Below are positions 33,426-41,555 of a DNA stretch of 64,000 nt, one piece after another. The first letter of the stretch is position 1; every line of letters begins with the position of its first letter. Source of the DNA: Mycolicibacterium porcinum. Lineage in GTDB: Bacteria; Actinomycetota; Actinomycetes; Mycobacteriales; Mycobacteriaceae. The stretch is from assembly GCA_001942045.1 (NCBI GenBank), contig MSTD01000001.1:167997-231996 (forward strand), written 5' to 3'. Under the pieces are notes generated by a model. The model made no database searches and was not told the origin of the DNA. It worked only from the letters and a program-made list of their open reading frames with translations. A program made the translations under genes and the position numbers.

Positions 33426-34165
33426 CGCGCGGCCCTCGGCAGCAGCAGACTCTTCGCGGAATGTGTTGCCGCCGTGAGCTTGTAGCGTTGGATCGCGCCG
33501 GCCGGGTCGACCCCCTTCGGGCAGGCCACCGAGCACTCGCCGACGTAGGTGCACGCCCATGCGCCGTCGGCGGCGGCCAGCACATCGCGACGGTCTTCCT
33601 CGCCTTCGTCGCGGGAATCCAGGTTGTACCGCTGGGCCAACGCGATCGCCGCGGGCCCCAGGAAGTCAGGGTCGAGTGCGTAAACCGGGCATGCTGAGTA
33701 GCACAACATGCAGTTGATGCACATGCTGAACTGCTTGAACTCCTCCAGTTCGGCTGGGGTTTGGCGGTATTCGGCGTCCTCGGGGGCGGTGTCGTCGTCG
33801 CGGATGATCCACGGTTTGACCCGGGGGAGTTTGGTCATGAAGTCGCTGATGTCGACGACGAGGTCGCGGATCACCGGGAAGTTGCGCATCGGCTCGACGC
33901 GCACCGGTCCCGGCAGGTAGTCGACGAGGAAGGTGGCGCACGCGAGTTTCGGGTCACCGTTGACCGTCATGCCGCAGCTGCCGCAGATCCCCATCCGGCA
34001 CGACCACCGAAAACTGAGCGTGCCGTCGAGCCGGTCCTTGATGTAGTTCAGGCCGTCCAGCACGGCCCACTCCCGCGTGAGTGGAACGTCGTAGGACTGG
34101 AACACCGGCTCGCTGTCGGTTTCTGGTCGATACCGTGCCACTTCCATGACGATTCGGTCAGCCAT
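33422..34165 (-). CDS. frdB: FrdB fumarate reductase iron-sulfur subunit
   Basis: A 247-residue protein, equal in length to Rv1553. The [2Fe-2S] ligands are Cys56, Cys61, Cys64 and Cys76 (Cys-Arg-Met-Gly-Ile-Cys-Gly-Ser-Cys). Two further Cys clusters follow: [12 protein letters not shown] and [12 protein letters not shown], for [4Fe-4S] and [3Fe-4S]. All ligands are present. It starts 1 base after the frdA stop, with the ribosome site GGGAGG inside the frdA end. Confidence 0.95.
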   Translation of the reverse strand: MADRIVMEVARYRPETDSEPVFQSYDVPLTREWAVLDGLNYIKDRLDGTLSFRWSCRMGICGSCGMTVNGDPKLACATFLVDYLPGPVRVEPMRNFPVIRDLVVDISDFMTKLPRVKPWIIRDDDTAPEDAEYRQTPAELEEFKQFSMCINCMLCYSACPVYALDPDFLGPAAIALAQRYNLDSRDEGEEDRRDVLAAADGAWACTYVGECSVACPKGVDPAGAIQRYKLTAATHSAKSLLLPRAAR

Positions 34166-34166
34166 G

Positions 34167-35909
34167 TCACCTCCCGTATACCCGTTCACCCGGGGGCCAG
34201 CGGGTGATGGTGACCGGCAGGTAGTCGATCCGCGCTGAGCCGTCGGGCTCTCGATAGGCCATGGTGTGGGCGAGGAACTGTGCGTCGTCGCGGTTGGGGA
34301 AATCGGTCCGCTGGTGTGCGCCACGGGATTCGGTGCGATGGGAGGCCGATTCGATGATCGTCTGGGCGATGTCGAGCATCCCCGAAAGCTCCAGGAATGC
34401 CAGCAGCTCGGTGTTGAAAGTGTGGCTGTGATCGTCGATCCCGGCGTTCGCGAAGCGCTCTTGCAGCTCCCGGATCTGCCCGGCGGCCTTGGTCAATGCG
34501 GGGCCGTCACGGTAGATGCCGGCCGCCGTCTCCAGCACACTCTGCATCTCGGTGCGGATGTCGGCGATGCGCTCACCGCCGCGTTCGGCGCGCCGGCTCA
34601 GGTCGTGTTCGAGGCGCTGTTCCTCGGCTCGGGCCTGCGTCGGTACCGCGGCCGACGCCGAACCGGCCCGAGACACGTACTCGGCTGCGGCGTTTCCCGC
34701 GCGGGCCCCGAACACCAGCAGCTCGGGCAGAGAGTTCGAACCCAACCGATTGGCACCGTTGATGCTGACGCAGGCGGTCTCGCCGGCCGCGTAGAGCCCG
34801 GGAAGCCCGGTGGCGCCGGTGATATCGGTGTGGACGCCGCCCATCATGTAGTGCACGACGGGTCGTACCGGCACCAGCTCGGAGACCGGGTCGATGTGCT
34901 GATAGTCACGGCACAACTCCCGAACGAACGGCAGCTTGGCGTCGATCAGCTTGGCGCCCAGATGTCGCAGGTCGAGGTAGACCACTGGACCGTAAGGGGT
35001 TTCGTCGGTGCGGCCCTTATCCAGCTCATGGACGAATGCCTGGGACAACCGGTCGCGCGGGCCGAGCTCCATGCTGCGCAACTTGGGCTCGGGCGTGGGC
35101 GTGCCCAGGTCGTAATCCTGCAGGTACCGGTAGCCGTCCTTGTTGAGCAGCCAACCACCCTCGGCGCGGGCGGCCTCGGTGATCAGGATTCCGGTGAACG
35201 GCAACCCGGTCGGGTGGTACTGCACGAATTCCATGTCCTTGAGCGGTGCGCCGGCCCGGAACGCCAGCGCCATTCCGTCGCCGGTCTTGATGTTGGCATT
35301 AGTGGTGAACGGGAAGACCCGGCCGCAGCCGCCGGTGCACATGATCACCGCGTCGGCCAGGATGGTCTCGATCCGTCCGGTGGCCAACTCGATCGCAACC
35401 AGGCCCCGGACCGCGCCGTCGTCGACAAGCAGTGTGGTGGCGAACCATTCGTCGTAGCGCGCGATGCCGGGGTAGGACAGCACCCGCTGGAACAGGGTGT
35501 GCAGCAGGTGGAATCCGGTCTTGTCGGCGGCGAACCAGGTGCGCAGCTTCTTCATTCCGCCGAAGGCGCGAACGGCGATGTGCCCGTCCGGGGTACGGCT
35601 CCACGGGCAGCCCCAGTGTTCCAGCTGCATGAGCTCACGAGGTGCCTCGGCGACGAACGCTTCGACGGCGTCCTGATCGCAGAGCCAGTCCCCGCCGGAG
35701 ATCGTGTCGTAGGCGTGTTCGTCGATGCTGTCGTCGGCGCCGGCCACGGCGGCCGCACCGCCTTCGGCCGAGACGGTGTGGCTGCGCATCGGATAGACCT
35801 TCGACACGATCGCCACGGACAGGCGCGGGTTCGTCTCGGCGACGGCGATCGCGGCGCGCAGACCGGCGCCGCCCCCGCCGATCACCACTATGTCGTGAGA
35901 GGCCGTCAT
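34167..35909 (-). CDS. frdA: FrdA fumarate reductase flavoprotein subunit
   Basis: A 580-residue flavoprotein. The N-terminal Gly-Gly-Gly-Gly-Ala-Gly (11-16) binds FAD, and His44 in Ser-His-Thr-Val-Ser-Ala-Glu-Gly-Gly is the residue for covalent FAD attachment. The active-site segments [14 protein letters not shown] and Gly-Ala-Asn-Arg-Leu-Gly-Ser-Asn-Ser follow. Very close to M. tuberculosis FrdA (Rv1552) as recalled rather than to SdhA. It reduces fumarate to succinate under low oxygen. The upstream CRP-like site suggests cAMP-dependent control. Confidence 0.95.
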   Translation of the reverse strand: MTASHDIVVIGGGGAGLRAAIAVAETNPRLSVAIVSKVYPMRSHTVSAEGGAAAVAGADDSIDEHAYDTISGGDWLCDQDAVEAFVAEAPRELMQLEHWGCPWSRTPDGHIAVRAFGGMKKLRTWFAADKTGFHLLHTLFQRVLSYPGIARYDEWFATTLLVDDGAVRGLVAIELATGRIETILADAVIMCTGGCGRVFPFTTNANIKTGDGMALAFRAGAPLKDMEFVQYHPTGLPFTGILITEAARAEGGWLLNKDGYRYLQDYDLGTPTPEPKLRSMELGPRDRLSQAFVHELDKGRTDETPYGPVVYLDLRHLGAKLIDAKLPFVRELCRDYQHIDPVSELVPVRPVVHYMMGGVHTDITGATGLPGLYAAGETACVSINGANRLGSNSLPELLVFGARAGNAAAEYVSRAGSASAAVPTQARAEEQRLEHDLSRRAERGGERIADIRTEMQSVLETAAGIYRDGPALTKAAGQIRELQERFANAGIDDHSHTFNTELLAFLELSGMLDIAQTIIESASHRTESRGAHQRTDFPNRDDAQFLAHTMAYREPDGSARIDYLPVTITRWPPGERVYGR

Positions 35910-35918
35910 TGGCTGACC

Positions 35919-36161
35919 TCAGACTTCGAAGGCCTCATGTTCGCCGCAGCGCTCGTCTCGCAGCACTTTGCCGTCGTGCCTGATGGTCCGGATGCTGACG
36001 CAGCCGTCGTGGTAGGTGTGCCGAGTCTCGCGGCAGCCGCAGGCGAACGTGAAGTCGTCGAAGCTCAGGCCGTCGTCGTCATTCTCGATGTGGTGATCGC
36101 CCTGGGTGGTGCGCCCGCAAGGCGCCTTCTGGCTGGGAAAATGTGTCGTTGTGGCGGTCAT
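35919..36161 (-). CDS. Small Cys/His-rich protein leading the frd operon
   Basis: An 80-residue soluble acidic protein ending 9 bases before frdA. It contains Cys-Gly-Cys-Arg-Glu-Thr-Arg-His-Thr-Tyr-His-Asp-Gly-Cys and Cys-Gly-Glu-His-Glu, a spacing that could form a zinc or iron-sulfur site. ATG 36161 is preferred over 36164 because it gives a 7-base spacer to GAGGAGG. I do not recognise it as a known Frd assembly factor, but its position suggests a role in FrdABCD maturation or regulation. The M. tuberculosis frd operon, as I recall it, has no such gene. Confidence 0.7.
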   Translation of the reverse strand: MTATTTHFPSQKAPCGRTTQGDHHIENDDDGLSFDDFTFACGCRETRHTYHDGCVSIRTIRHDGKVLRDERCGEHEAFEV

Positions 36162-36187
36162 CATCCCGCCTCCTCAGGTCCCGCATA

Positions 36188-36203
36188 AGTGATCCAGATC
36201 ACA
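36188..36203. promoter_or_regulatory. CRP (Rv3676-type) binding site upstream of the frd operon
   Basis: AGTGATCCAGATCACA fits TGTGA-N6-TCACA except for the first base, with perfect symmetry in GTGATC-CA-GATCAC. It lies 26 bases upstream of the small Cys/His gene that opens the frd operon. M. tuberculosis CRP is reported to act on frdA; control here is inferred. Confidence 0.7.
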
Positions 36204-36259
36204 TCAGGGTATGCCTGTGTCAACCCGCGCGTCCATCACTGCGAACATCAACGGCGACA

Positions 36260-36682
36260 TCATCGGGGGTTCTGCTGCTCGGCGGCTTGGCGTGCTTCTC
36301 GTTCTTCGTGGATTCGCACCAGCTCACGAAATCCGATCCGGTGATATTTGGGCACCGGCTGGATGCCCCACTCGTCCTGCGCGGTGTCCTTGCCCTCGGC
36401 CCCCTCAGGCGGCCCGAATGCCGGGTACGGCACCTTGCATTCGAGGGTGTCGTCGGAGTAGCGGACCTTGAGTAGTTCACTGCAGATCTGGGTCAGGCTC
36501 AAGGTGGGGTAGCCGTAGTAGACCGCCATGAAGGGCAGGGTGAAGGCACCCTCGACGACGAGGGCGACCAGGCATACCAGGACCGCTCGCTTGATCCACT
36601 TGTGCATGCGCGCGTAGTAGGGCGTGGTGCCGGGAGGGAGGTCCTCGGTGTTGTCTTCGGTTGTTTCTGCAGGGGTGGTCAT
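36260..36682 (-). CDS. Single-span membrane protein of the NorQ/NorD-associated cluster
   Basis: A 140-residue protein: a cytoplasmic acidic N-terminus, one membrane helix (about residues 30-53), then an extracytoplasmic domain with two Cys (in Ile-Cys-Ser-Glu-Leu-Leu and [10 protein letters not shown]) that could form a disulfide, and a charged C-terminal helix. It follows the polytopic protein at 36702 by 19 bases with a GAGGAG ribosome site, so it belongs to the same operon. No family known to me. Confidence 0.75.
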   Translation of the reverse strand: MTTPAETTEDNTEDLPPGTTPYYARMHKWIKRAVLVCLVALVVEGAFTLPFMAVYYGYPTLSLTQICSELLKVRYSDDTLECKVPYPAFGPPEGAEGKDTAQDEWGIQPVPKYHRIGFRELVRIHEEREARQAAEQQNPR

Positions 36683-36701
36683 GAGTGCTCCTCGAATGTG
36701 T

Positions 36702-37403
36702 TCAGTCGGAGAAGATTTCGCGGTTCACCGTGTGTAGGTACGGGATCGCGAGGAACGGGGTGATGTAGAAGATGTCGTAGAGCCACCACCCGATGACCGG
36801 GAACACGACGCCGGCGTACCGAACGTCGGCATACATCGTCATGTTGAACACGTACAGACACCAGATGAGCACGCCCATCCAGCAGGTGATGATCATCCAC
36901 TGGTGGCCCCAGCGCTTCATCTGCAGAAAGCCGATCGCCGCAGCGCACCGCATCGCGAAGACGGTGAGGATCATGCCGAACACCATGGACTTCTCGCCCG
37001 GCCCGGCGGCGCCGCCCATCCACAGTTCGTTGTAGTGCCAGAAGTACCCGGCGTCGAACATGGCGCCCCAGCCGACCATCAGCACCCGATTGATCAGCGT
37101 GTGGTTGGCGACCAGATCGAGGGCCCACCCGAGGCTGTTGAGCATGCCGTCGATCAGCACGAGATACCCGATGAGCGTGACGATCATCGGCCGGACCGAA
37201 TATCCCGCGCGCAACGCTTGGCGCTGTAACCACACGCCGCGCATGAAGATCGGGAAGCCGATGAGCCCGGGTGCCCACATGCCCATCAGGGCCGCACCGA
37301 CGATCATCCACTTGTCGGCTCGCCGCTGCGCCAGCCGGGACTGTTCGTGGTGCTCCTCAAGGTTGAGGGAACCCTCTGCCGGGACGGATGCCGTGACCTT
37401 CAC
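36702..37403 (-). CDS. Polytopic membrane protein, copy 1 (possible membrane metalloenzyme subunit)
   Basis: A 233-residue protein with about six membrane helices (roughly 32-54, 73-95, 103-122, 139-160, 168-189, 195-222). His101, His123, Glu126, His167 and His224, plus Asp117 and Asp210, are conserved in the second copy at 40684; they could bind a metal within the membrane. The last 123 residues of the two copies agree in 109 positions. The GTG start overlaps the stop of the 43-residue gene as GTGA. It is not PmoA, PmoC, NorB or AveC as far as I can tell. Neighbouring NorQ- and NorD-like genes suggest a metal-dependent complex. Confidence 0.75.
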   Translation of the reverse strand: MKVTASVPAEGSLNLEEHHEQSRLAQRRADKWMIVGAALMGMWAPGLIGFPIFMRGVWLQRQALRAGYSVRPMIVTLIGYLVLIDGMLNSLGWALDLVANHTLINRVLMVGWGAMFDAGYFWHYNELWMGGAAGPGEKSMVFGMILTVFAMRCAAAIGFLQMKRWGHQWMIITCWMGVLIWCLYVFNMTMYADVRYAGVVFPVIGWWLYDIFYITPFLAIPYLHTVNREIFSD

Positions 37404-37531
37404 AGGTCCCACCAGCCTCGGGTGAACGACATGTACAGCTGGATTCCGAACATCGCCAGCAGGTATCCGTAGATGACGATCTGCAGGACGATGAGGGCTT
37501 TCTTGCGATTGCGTTCCTTCTGATCCACCAT
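37400..37531 (-). CDS. 43-residue single-span membrane microprotein
   Basis: Starts at ATG 37531 with GGAAGGAA about 10 bases upstream. The N-terminus is basic (Asp-Gln-Lys-Glu-Arg-Asn-Arg-Lys-Lys), then one membrane helix (about residues 13-34), then Phe-Thr-Arg-Gly-Trp-Trp-Asp-Leu. The stop overlaps the next start as GTGA, so translation is coupled to polytopic protein copy 1. It is probably a small structural subunit of the complex. Confidence 0.75.
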   Translation of the reverse strand: MVDQKERNRKKALIVLQIVIYGYLLAMFGIQLYMSFTRGWWDL

Positions 37532-37546
37532 GGCGGCGATTCCTTC

Positions 37547-38347
37547 CTAGGCGCTTGGGCTGTCGGCATCGGCTCCGGAGAGGCACGCCGACGCGACCTC
37601 CCGCAGCCCTTCGGTGATGGCGCCGTCGCTGGACAGCGGGGCGAGGACACAGGCCTCCGCGGCTTCGAGTTCCGTTGCACCGGCGGCGATCAGGTGTGCC
37701 GCGGTGACGAGTACCCGAGTCGACGGCGGTTCGAAGTGGAAGGCTTCGTCCGCGGTACGGATCGCGGCGGCGCACCGCACCAGCCGCTGTGCGGTGGGCA
37801 GCCCGATGCCCGCCTCGGCGACGATCACCTCCGCCTCGCGTTCGGGTGGCAGGTACCGCATCGGTAGCGTGACGAAACGTTGTCGGAAGGACGGTTTGAG
37901 CTCTTTCAGTGAACTGCGGTAGGCGGGGTTATAGGAGCACACCAGCATGAAACTCTCTGGCGCATGGACGACTTCACCCGCACGATCAAGGTAGAGCGTG
38001 CGTCTGTGGTCGGTGAGCGAGTGCAGGACGGCCAGGGAATCGTGACGCGCCTCGACAACCTCGTCGAGGTAGCAGATCGCCCCGGACTTGACGGCCCGCG
38101 TGAGGGGGCCGTCGGTCCAGACCACGTCGCCCCCGGTGACCATGAATCGTCCGACGAGGTCCGAGCTGGTCACGTCGTCGTGGCAGCTGATGGTGACGAC
38201 CGGACGGCTGAGCAGCAGTCCCATGTGCTCGACCAGGCGGGTCTTGCCGCATCCTGTCGGGCCGGTGAGCATCACCGGCAGGCGCTGGCGGAAGGCTTGT
38301 TCGAACAGCTGAACTTCGTTGGTGTTGGCGTAGTACGTGTCGGTCAT
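37547..38347 (-). CDS. CbbQ/NirQ/NorQ-type AAA+ (MoxR) ATPase
   Basis: A 266-residue AAA+ ATPase. Walker A Gly-Pro-Thr-Gly-Cys-Gly-Lys-Thr at about 29-36, Walker B Ala-Ile-Cys-Tyr-Leu-Asp-Glu at about 91-97, sensor 1 Ser-Tyr-Asn-Pro and the Phe-Arg-Gln-Arg-Phe arginine segment identify the CbbQ/NorQ/GpvN subgroup. These ATPases work with a VWA protein to insert or activate metals in Rubisco, nitric oxide reductase and other enzymes. It overlaps the VWA gene by ATGA, the usual pairing. The client is likely the membrane protein encoded next to it. Confidence 0.9.
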   Translation of the reverse strand: MTDTYYANTNEVQLFEQAFRQRLPVMLTGPTGCGKTRLVEHMGLLLSRPVVTISCHDDVTSSDLVGRFMVTGGDVVWTDGPLTRAVKSGAICYLDEVVEARHDSLAVLHSLTDHRRTLYLDRAGEVVHAPESFMLVCSYNPAYRSSLKELKPSFRQRFVTLPMRYLPPEREAEVIVAEAGIGLPTAQRLVRCAAAIRTADEAFHFEPPSTRVLVTAAHLIAAGATELEAAEACVLAPLSSDGAITEGLREVASACLSGADADSPSA

Positions 38348-39885
38348 GCGGATACCAGCTCCCGGTGGACATGGGCAAGAACGCGGGGTAGTTCTTCGAC
38401 CCGGCGGATGCGTTGGGACCGTTTGGGTCCGAACACTTCCGGCAGCGGATCGACGCGGACGGGTCCGACGCCGAGGTAGTACATGGAGACGCCGGCGTCG
38501 TTGGCTTCCTCCACGGCGTGGGCGGCATCAGCCCAGGCGTAGCGGCCCTCGTAGCCTTCGTCCGAGATCAGGCCGTCACCGATGACGATGAGCAACCTGC
38601 GCTCCGAAGGTTGTGCGAGCAGGCGGCTGGTCATATGCCGCAGCGGCGCACCGAGTCTGGTGTAGCCGCCGGTGGACAGACCCAGGCTGCCGGGTGGGAC
38701 GAAACGGCGGTCCGCGAAGTCCTTGAGGCAGCTGACTTCCACGCGATGGCGGGTGTTGCCGGTGAACGTGAAGATGCCGTGGCGTTCCCGGGCCGAGGTC
38801 ATCGCGCGGGACAGGGCGTCAGCGCAGGCGAGCTCCAGTTTGAAGATCCGGCCACCGTGTACGCCCAGCGAGGAGCTGCCGTCGAGGAGCAGCGCGGTTG
38901 TCACGTCGCGGCTGGCGGGCAACAGTTCACGGAAGAGGCGCGGTTCGACCGCCTCACCGGTGGTCAGGTCCATGAAGTGGTTGACGTACTGGTCGACGTC
39001 GAGGTCGGAGCCGTCTTCGAGCCGATTCTTCATGGCCCGGTGGGTGTTCTCCTCGAACCACTTCCGGACGTCGACGGTGACTGTGCTCGGCATTCGGTCG
39101 CGGCTGGAGCGGGCCTGCTCGAGAACCGCGACGTGGTCCGGCATGAAGCTCTTCGTCCACACGTTCCATTCCGGGTAGGGGATCCCCGGCCGGTGGTCGG
39201 GGGTGATGTCGAGGTCGTTGTCCTGAGGCCGGCTGGGCGGGGGCAGGTTCGAGTTGCGGACGCCTCCGTCCCCGCCGGCAGGGACGGAGTGTGGTGCCGG
39301 TGAACGCTTCTGGTTGGTGGTCCACGGCAGCCGCCCGAACGTGCGGCGCAGCTTGTCGGACAGGCCCTGCGGCTGGGTGTATGCCCGCGGCAGACTGCCG
39401 AGCAGCGGGTCGATGGGGAACTGCTGTGAGGTGCGCGCCAGGGCGATGGCCTGATTCAGCATCTCCTCGGCGCCCATGTCGGCGTCGGCCGGTTCCAGGT
39501 GCGGCAGCGTCGAGCGCACGTCAGCCAGCAGTCCGGGCCAGGTCTCGGCGACCCAACCCAACGCGACGCCGGCCTCGACGAGGGTGAGCGCGGCCAGTTC
39601 GCGGGTCGAGAGCTCGTTGAGCCGGTAGTCGAGGATGCGTTCTTTGGATGGCGAGCACTGCAGTGCCACACCGCATGTCAGCGTTCGCCGCGTCCAGTCA
39701 CGACGCGGTGGATAGGGCACGTGCACGACGTCGAGCAGGGAACTCAGACCGAAGCCGCGGTGCTGGCCGCTGACCAGGCGGGCGCCGGTGCGGCGCCGGG
39801 CGCTCAACGCCACGGCGGTGACGGCGCAACTGCGCTCGGTCGCCATGGCGTGTGCTTCGTCGAGTTCGGGCATTTGCTGCGTCAC
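38344..39885 (-). CDS. VWA-domain protein, NorD/CbbO type
   Basis: A 513-residue soluble protein. The C-terminal von Willebrand A domain (about residues 325-513) has the MIDAS motif Asp-Gly-Ser-Ser-Ser (335-339), plus Thr-Arg-Leu-Gly-Ala-Pro-Leu and Ile-Gly-Asp-Gly, as in NorD and CbbO. The N-terminal half is helical with a Pro-rich linker near 195-235. It partners the overlapping NorQ-type ATPase. GTG 39885 lies 4 bases after the stop of a 35-residue membrane peptide. Confidence 0.88.
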   Translation of the reverse strand: MTQQMPELDEAHAMATERSCAVTAVALSARRRTGARLVSGQHRGFGLSSLLDVVHVPYPPRRDWTRRTLTCGVALQCSPSKERILDYRLNELSTRELAALTLVEAGVALGWVAETWPGLLADVRSTLPHLEPADADMGAEEMLNQAIALARTSQQFPIDPLLGSLPRAYTQPQGLSDKLRRTFGRLPWTTNQKRSPAPHSVPAGGDGGVRNSNLPPPSRPQDNDLDITPDHRPGIPYPEWNVWTKSFMPDHVAVLEQARSSRDRMPSTVTVDVRKWFEENTHRAMKNRLEDGSDLDVDQYVNHFMDLTTGEAVEPRLFRELLPASRDVTTALLLDGSSSLGVHGGRIFKLELACADALSRAMTSARERHGIFTFTGNTRHRVEVSCLKDFADRRFVPPGSLGLSTGGYTRLGAPLRHMTSRLLAQPSERRLLIVIGDGLISDEGYEGRYAWADAAHAVEEANDAGVSMYYLGVGPVRVDPLPEVFGPKRSQRIRRVEELPRVLAHVHRELVSA

Positions 39886-39889
39886 GCCG

Positions 39890-39997
39890 TCAGAAGGTGC
39901 CGATGTTGGAGAACATCCAGTACCAGAACCAGATGATCAAGCCGGTGCCGCCCCAGGCGGCCACGTAGCGGAGTATCTCCCAGATCCAGCCGGCCAC
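39890..39997 (-). CDS. 35-residue Trp-rich single-span membrane microprotein
   Basis: GTG 39997 follows GAGGAG with a 7-base spacer. The peptide is almost entirely one membrane helix with five Trp (Trp-Gly-Gly-Thr-Gly-Leu-Ile-Ile-Trp-Phe-Trp-Tyr-Trp). A 9-codon ORF (40028-39999) starting at the tetR stop (ATGA) and ending 1 base before this GTG may couple its translation to tetR. It is probably a subunit or assembly peptide of the membrane complex. Confidence 0.65.
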   Translation of the reverse strand: MAGWIWEILRYVAAWGGTGLIIWFWYWMFSNIGTF

Positions 39998-40024
39998 GTC
40001 AGTTCTCCTCGCAGAAGGGGTGTT

Positions 40025-40627
40025 TCATCGGACCTCCAGTCCTCGTCGTGCGGTGATGACCAGGTTGGCCAGCATCGCGTCGCGGTGCTGGCTGTTGGCG
40101 GTGGTGGTCAGGACGCCGTAGATACCCAGGAGGAAGAATGCGGCGCTGTAGAAGGCGTCGACTTCGGGATGCACCTCGCCGTCGCCGCGGGCACGCTCGA
40201 TCTCGCGGACGAGCAGCACGATCATCGGGTGATCGCTCCATTCGTCCTTGGTGGGACGTGTCGGCGAGAAGTGCAGCGCGAGAAGTTCTTTGAACAGGAT
40301 CGGGCCGAAACGCTGCTCCAGGCTCCCCACCAGGCGGACCAACTCGGCCAGTGCCGTGGCGAGATCGTGCGCGTTCTCCAGAAAGTCGGCGAATTCGGCT
40401 GCCATCCGCGTCTCTTCGCGACGCTCCAGCTCCAGTAGGACGTGCTCTTTGCTGGGGAAGTGGAAGAAGAAGGTGCCGTGAGCTACGCCTGCGGCACTGA
40501 CGATCGCGCCGACATCTGCCCCGGCCATGCCCGACGCCTGGAATTCGGCGATCGCCGCACCGAGTATCCGTTCCCGTGTCTGCAGTCGGCGCACTTCGCG
40601 CGCCGACTGCTTGATCTGTGGCGTCAT
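40025..40627 (-). CDS. TetR-family transcriptional regulator
   Basis: A 200-residue regulator. The N-terminal TetR helix-turn-helix (about residues 17-62) reads Arg-Glu-Arg-Ile-Leu-Gly-Ala-Ala-Ile-Ala-Glu-Phe, then Ala-Gly-Val-Ala-His-Gly-Thr-Phe-Phe-Phe-His-Phe-Pro-Ser-Lys. The C-terminal part is the ligand-binding and dimerisation domain. It sits between polytopic protein copy 2 and the microprotein/VWA/NorQ genes, all on the same strand. A palindrome 20 bases before its start and another before copy 2 are candidate operators. Confidence 0.9.
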   Translation of the reverse strand: MTPQIKQSAREVRRLQTRERILGAAIAEFQASGMAGADVGAIVSAAGVAHGTFFFHFPSKEHVLLELERREETRMAAEFADFLENAHDLATALAELVRLVGSLEQRFGPILFKELLALHFSPTRPTKDEWSDHPMIVLLVREIERARGDGEVHPEVDAFYSAAFFLLGIYGVLTTTANSQHRDAMLANLVITARRGLEVR

Positions 40628-40646
40628 GGTCCGCTCATTTCTAACT

Positions 40647-40659
40647 CAATCACTGATTG
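40647..40659. promoter_or_regulatory. Operator-like palindrome upstream of tetR
   Basis: CAATCA-C-TGATTG is a perfect 13-bp palindrome located 20 bases upstream of the tetR start. The adjacent AGTCAATGA stretch recalls the AGTCAATCA next to the palindrome at 41422, suggesting the same regulator. Confidence 0.5.
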
Positions 40660-40683
40660 CAGTCAATGAGTGAAGTCATTCAA

Positions 40684-41415
40684 CTAATCGGAGAAGATCT
40701 CGCGGTTGACCGAATGCAGGTACGGGATCGCGAGGAAGGGGGTGATGTAGAAGATGTCGTAGAGCCACCACCCGACGACCGGCAGCACGACGCCGGCGAA
40801 TCGGACATCGGCGAACATCGTCATGTTGAACACGTAGAGACACCAGATGACGATCCCCATCCAGCAGGTGATGATCATCCATTGGTGGCCCCACCGCTTC
40901 ATCTGGAGGAAGCCGATGCCCGCGGCGATCCGCATGGTGAAGACAGTGAGGATCATGCCGACTTCCATCGCCTTTTCGCCGGGTCCGGCGGCACCGCCGA
41001 TCCACAGTTCGTTGTAGTGCCAGAAGTATCCGGCGTCGAACATTGCACCCCAGCCGTTCAACAGGATTCGGGCGAGAATGGTGTGGTTGGCGGCGACGTC
41101 GAGGGCCCAGCCGACGGTGTTGATCGCGGCGTCAATGATGACCAGGTAGCCGATCAGCGTGACCAGCATCGGCCGGACGGACAGCCCGTCGCGCTGAGCC
41201 TTGCGAAGTAGCCAGACCCCCCTTAGGAACAGCGGCAGGCCGAAGATGCCAAGGGCCGCGGTGCCGATGAGCAGGCTGCCGGAGATGAGCCATTTGTCGG
41301 CCTGGCGCTGTGCGCGCAGTGAGGCGTCCAAGTGTTCGTCGAGCCCGCTCGCCGAGGGACGCGCCACGTCGTCCCCGCTGTCGCCACGCCTCAGATTGAA
41401 CGTTGGCAAGTTCAT
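40684..41415 (-). CDS. Polytopic membrane protein, copy 2 (paralogue of the 36702 gene)
   Basis: A 243-residue protein with the same six-helix layout and the same His, Glu and Asp residues as copy 1 (shifted by 10). The N-terminal 30 residues differ and are acidic. It opens the operon-like run on this strand that continues through tetR, microprotein, VWA and NorQ genes. Two copies in one cluster could be two different subunits of one complex or alternates expressed under different conditions. Function not identified. Confidence 0.75.
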   Translation of the reverse strand: MNLPTFNLRRGDSGDDVARPSASGLDEHLDASLRAQRQADKWLISGSLLIGTAALGIFGLPLFLRGVWLLRKAQRDGLSVRPMLVTLIGYLVIIDAAINTVGWALDVAANHTILARILLNGWGAMFDAGYFWHYNELWIGGAAGPGEKAMEVGMILTVFTMRIAAGIGFLQMKRWGHQWMIITCWMGIVIWCLYVFNMTMFADVRFAGVVLPVVGWWLYDIFYITPFLAIPYLHSVNREIFSD

Positions 41416-41421
41416 GCAGAC

Positions 41422-41433
41422 TGACTATAGTCA
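41422..41433. promoter_or_regulatory. Operator-like palindrome upstream of polytopic copy 2
   Basis: TGACTATAGTCA is a perfect 12-bp palindrome 6 bases before the start codon of copy 2, followed by ATCA. Its position overlaps where a leaderless or very short-leader promoter would be, so binding should repress. It is probably the site of the TetR encoded downstream. Confidence 0.5.
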
Positions 41434-41469
41434 ATCAACCTGGGCAGTCAATCGGCTGCTGACCTTCCC

Positions 41470-41530
41470 GCCGAAACGGCATTCCGGCAGGGTTCCACTC
41501 GACATTTCCCTGCTGGAATGCCATTTCGGC
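41470..41530. promoter_or_regulatory. Paired inverted operator-like sites between divergent genes
   Basis: The 23-base arm 41470-41492 (begins GCCGAAACGGCATTCC) and the reverse complement of 41508-41530 (begins GCCGAAATGGCATTCC) agree at 21 of 23 positions, loop 15 bases. Each arm is itself partly symmetric (GGAATG-C-CATTTC). Together with its place 25 bases before the SDR start this suggests two binding sites of one regulator, or a long hairpin in the 5' leader. Confidence 0.55.
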
Positions 41531-41555
41531 AGCTGCCTCAGCGGAGAGGAACGCC

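Noticed and set aside
34266..36188. A 640-codon open frame opposite frdA
   Set aside because: It is the antisense shadow of frdA and frdB in high-GC DNA, with no recognisable domain.
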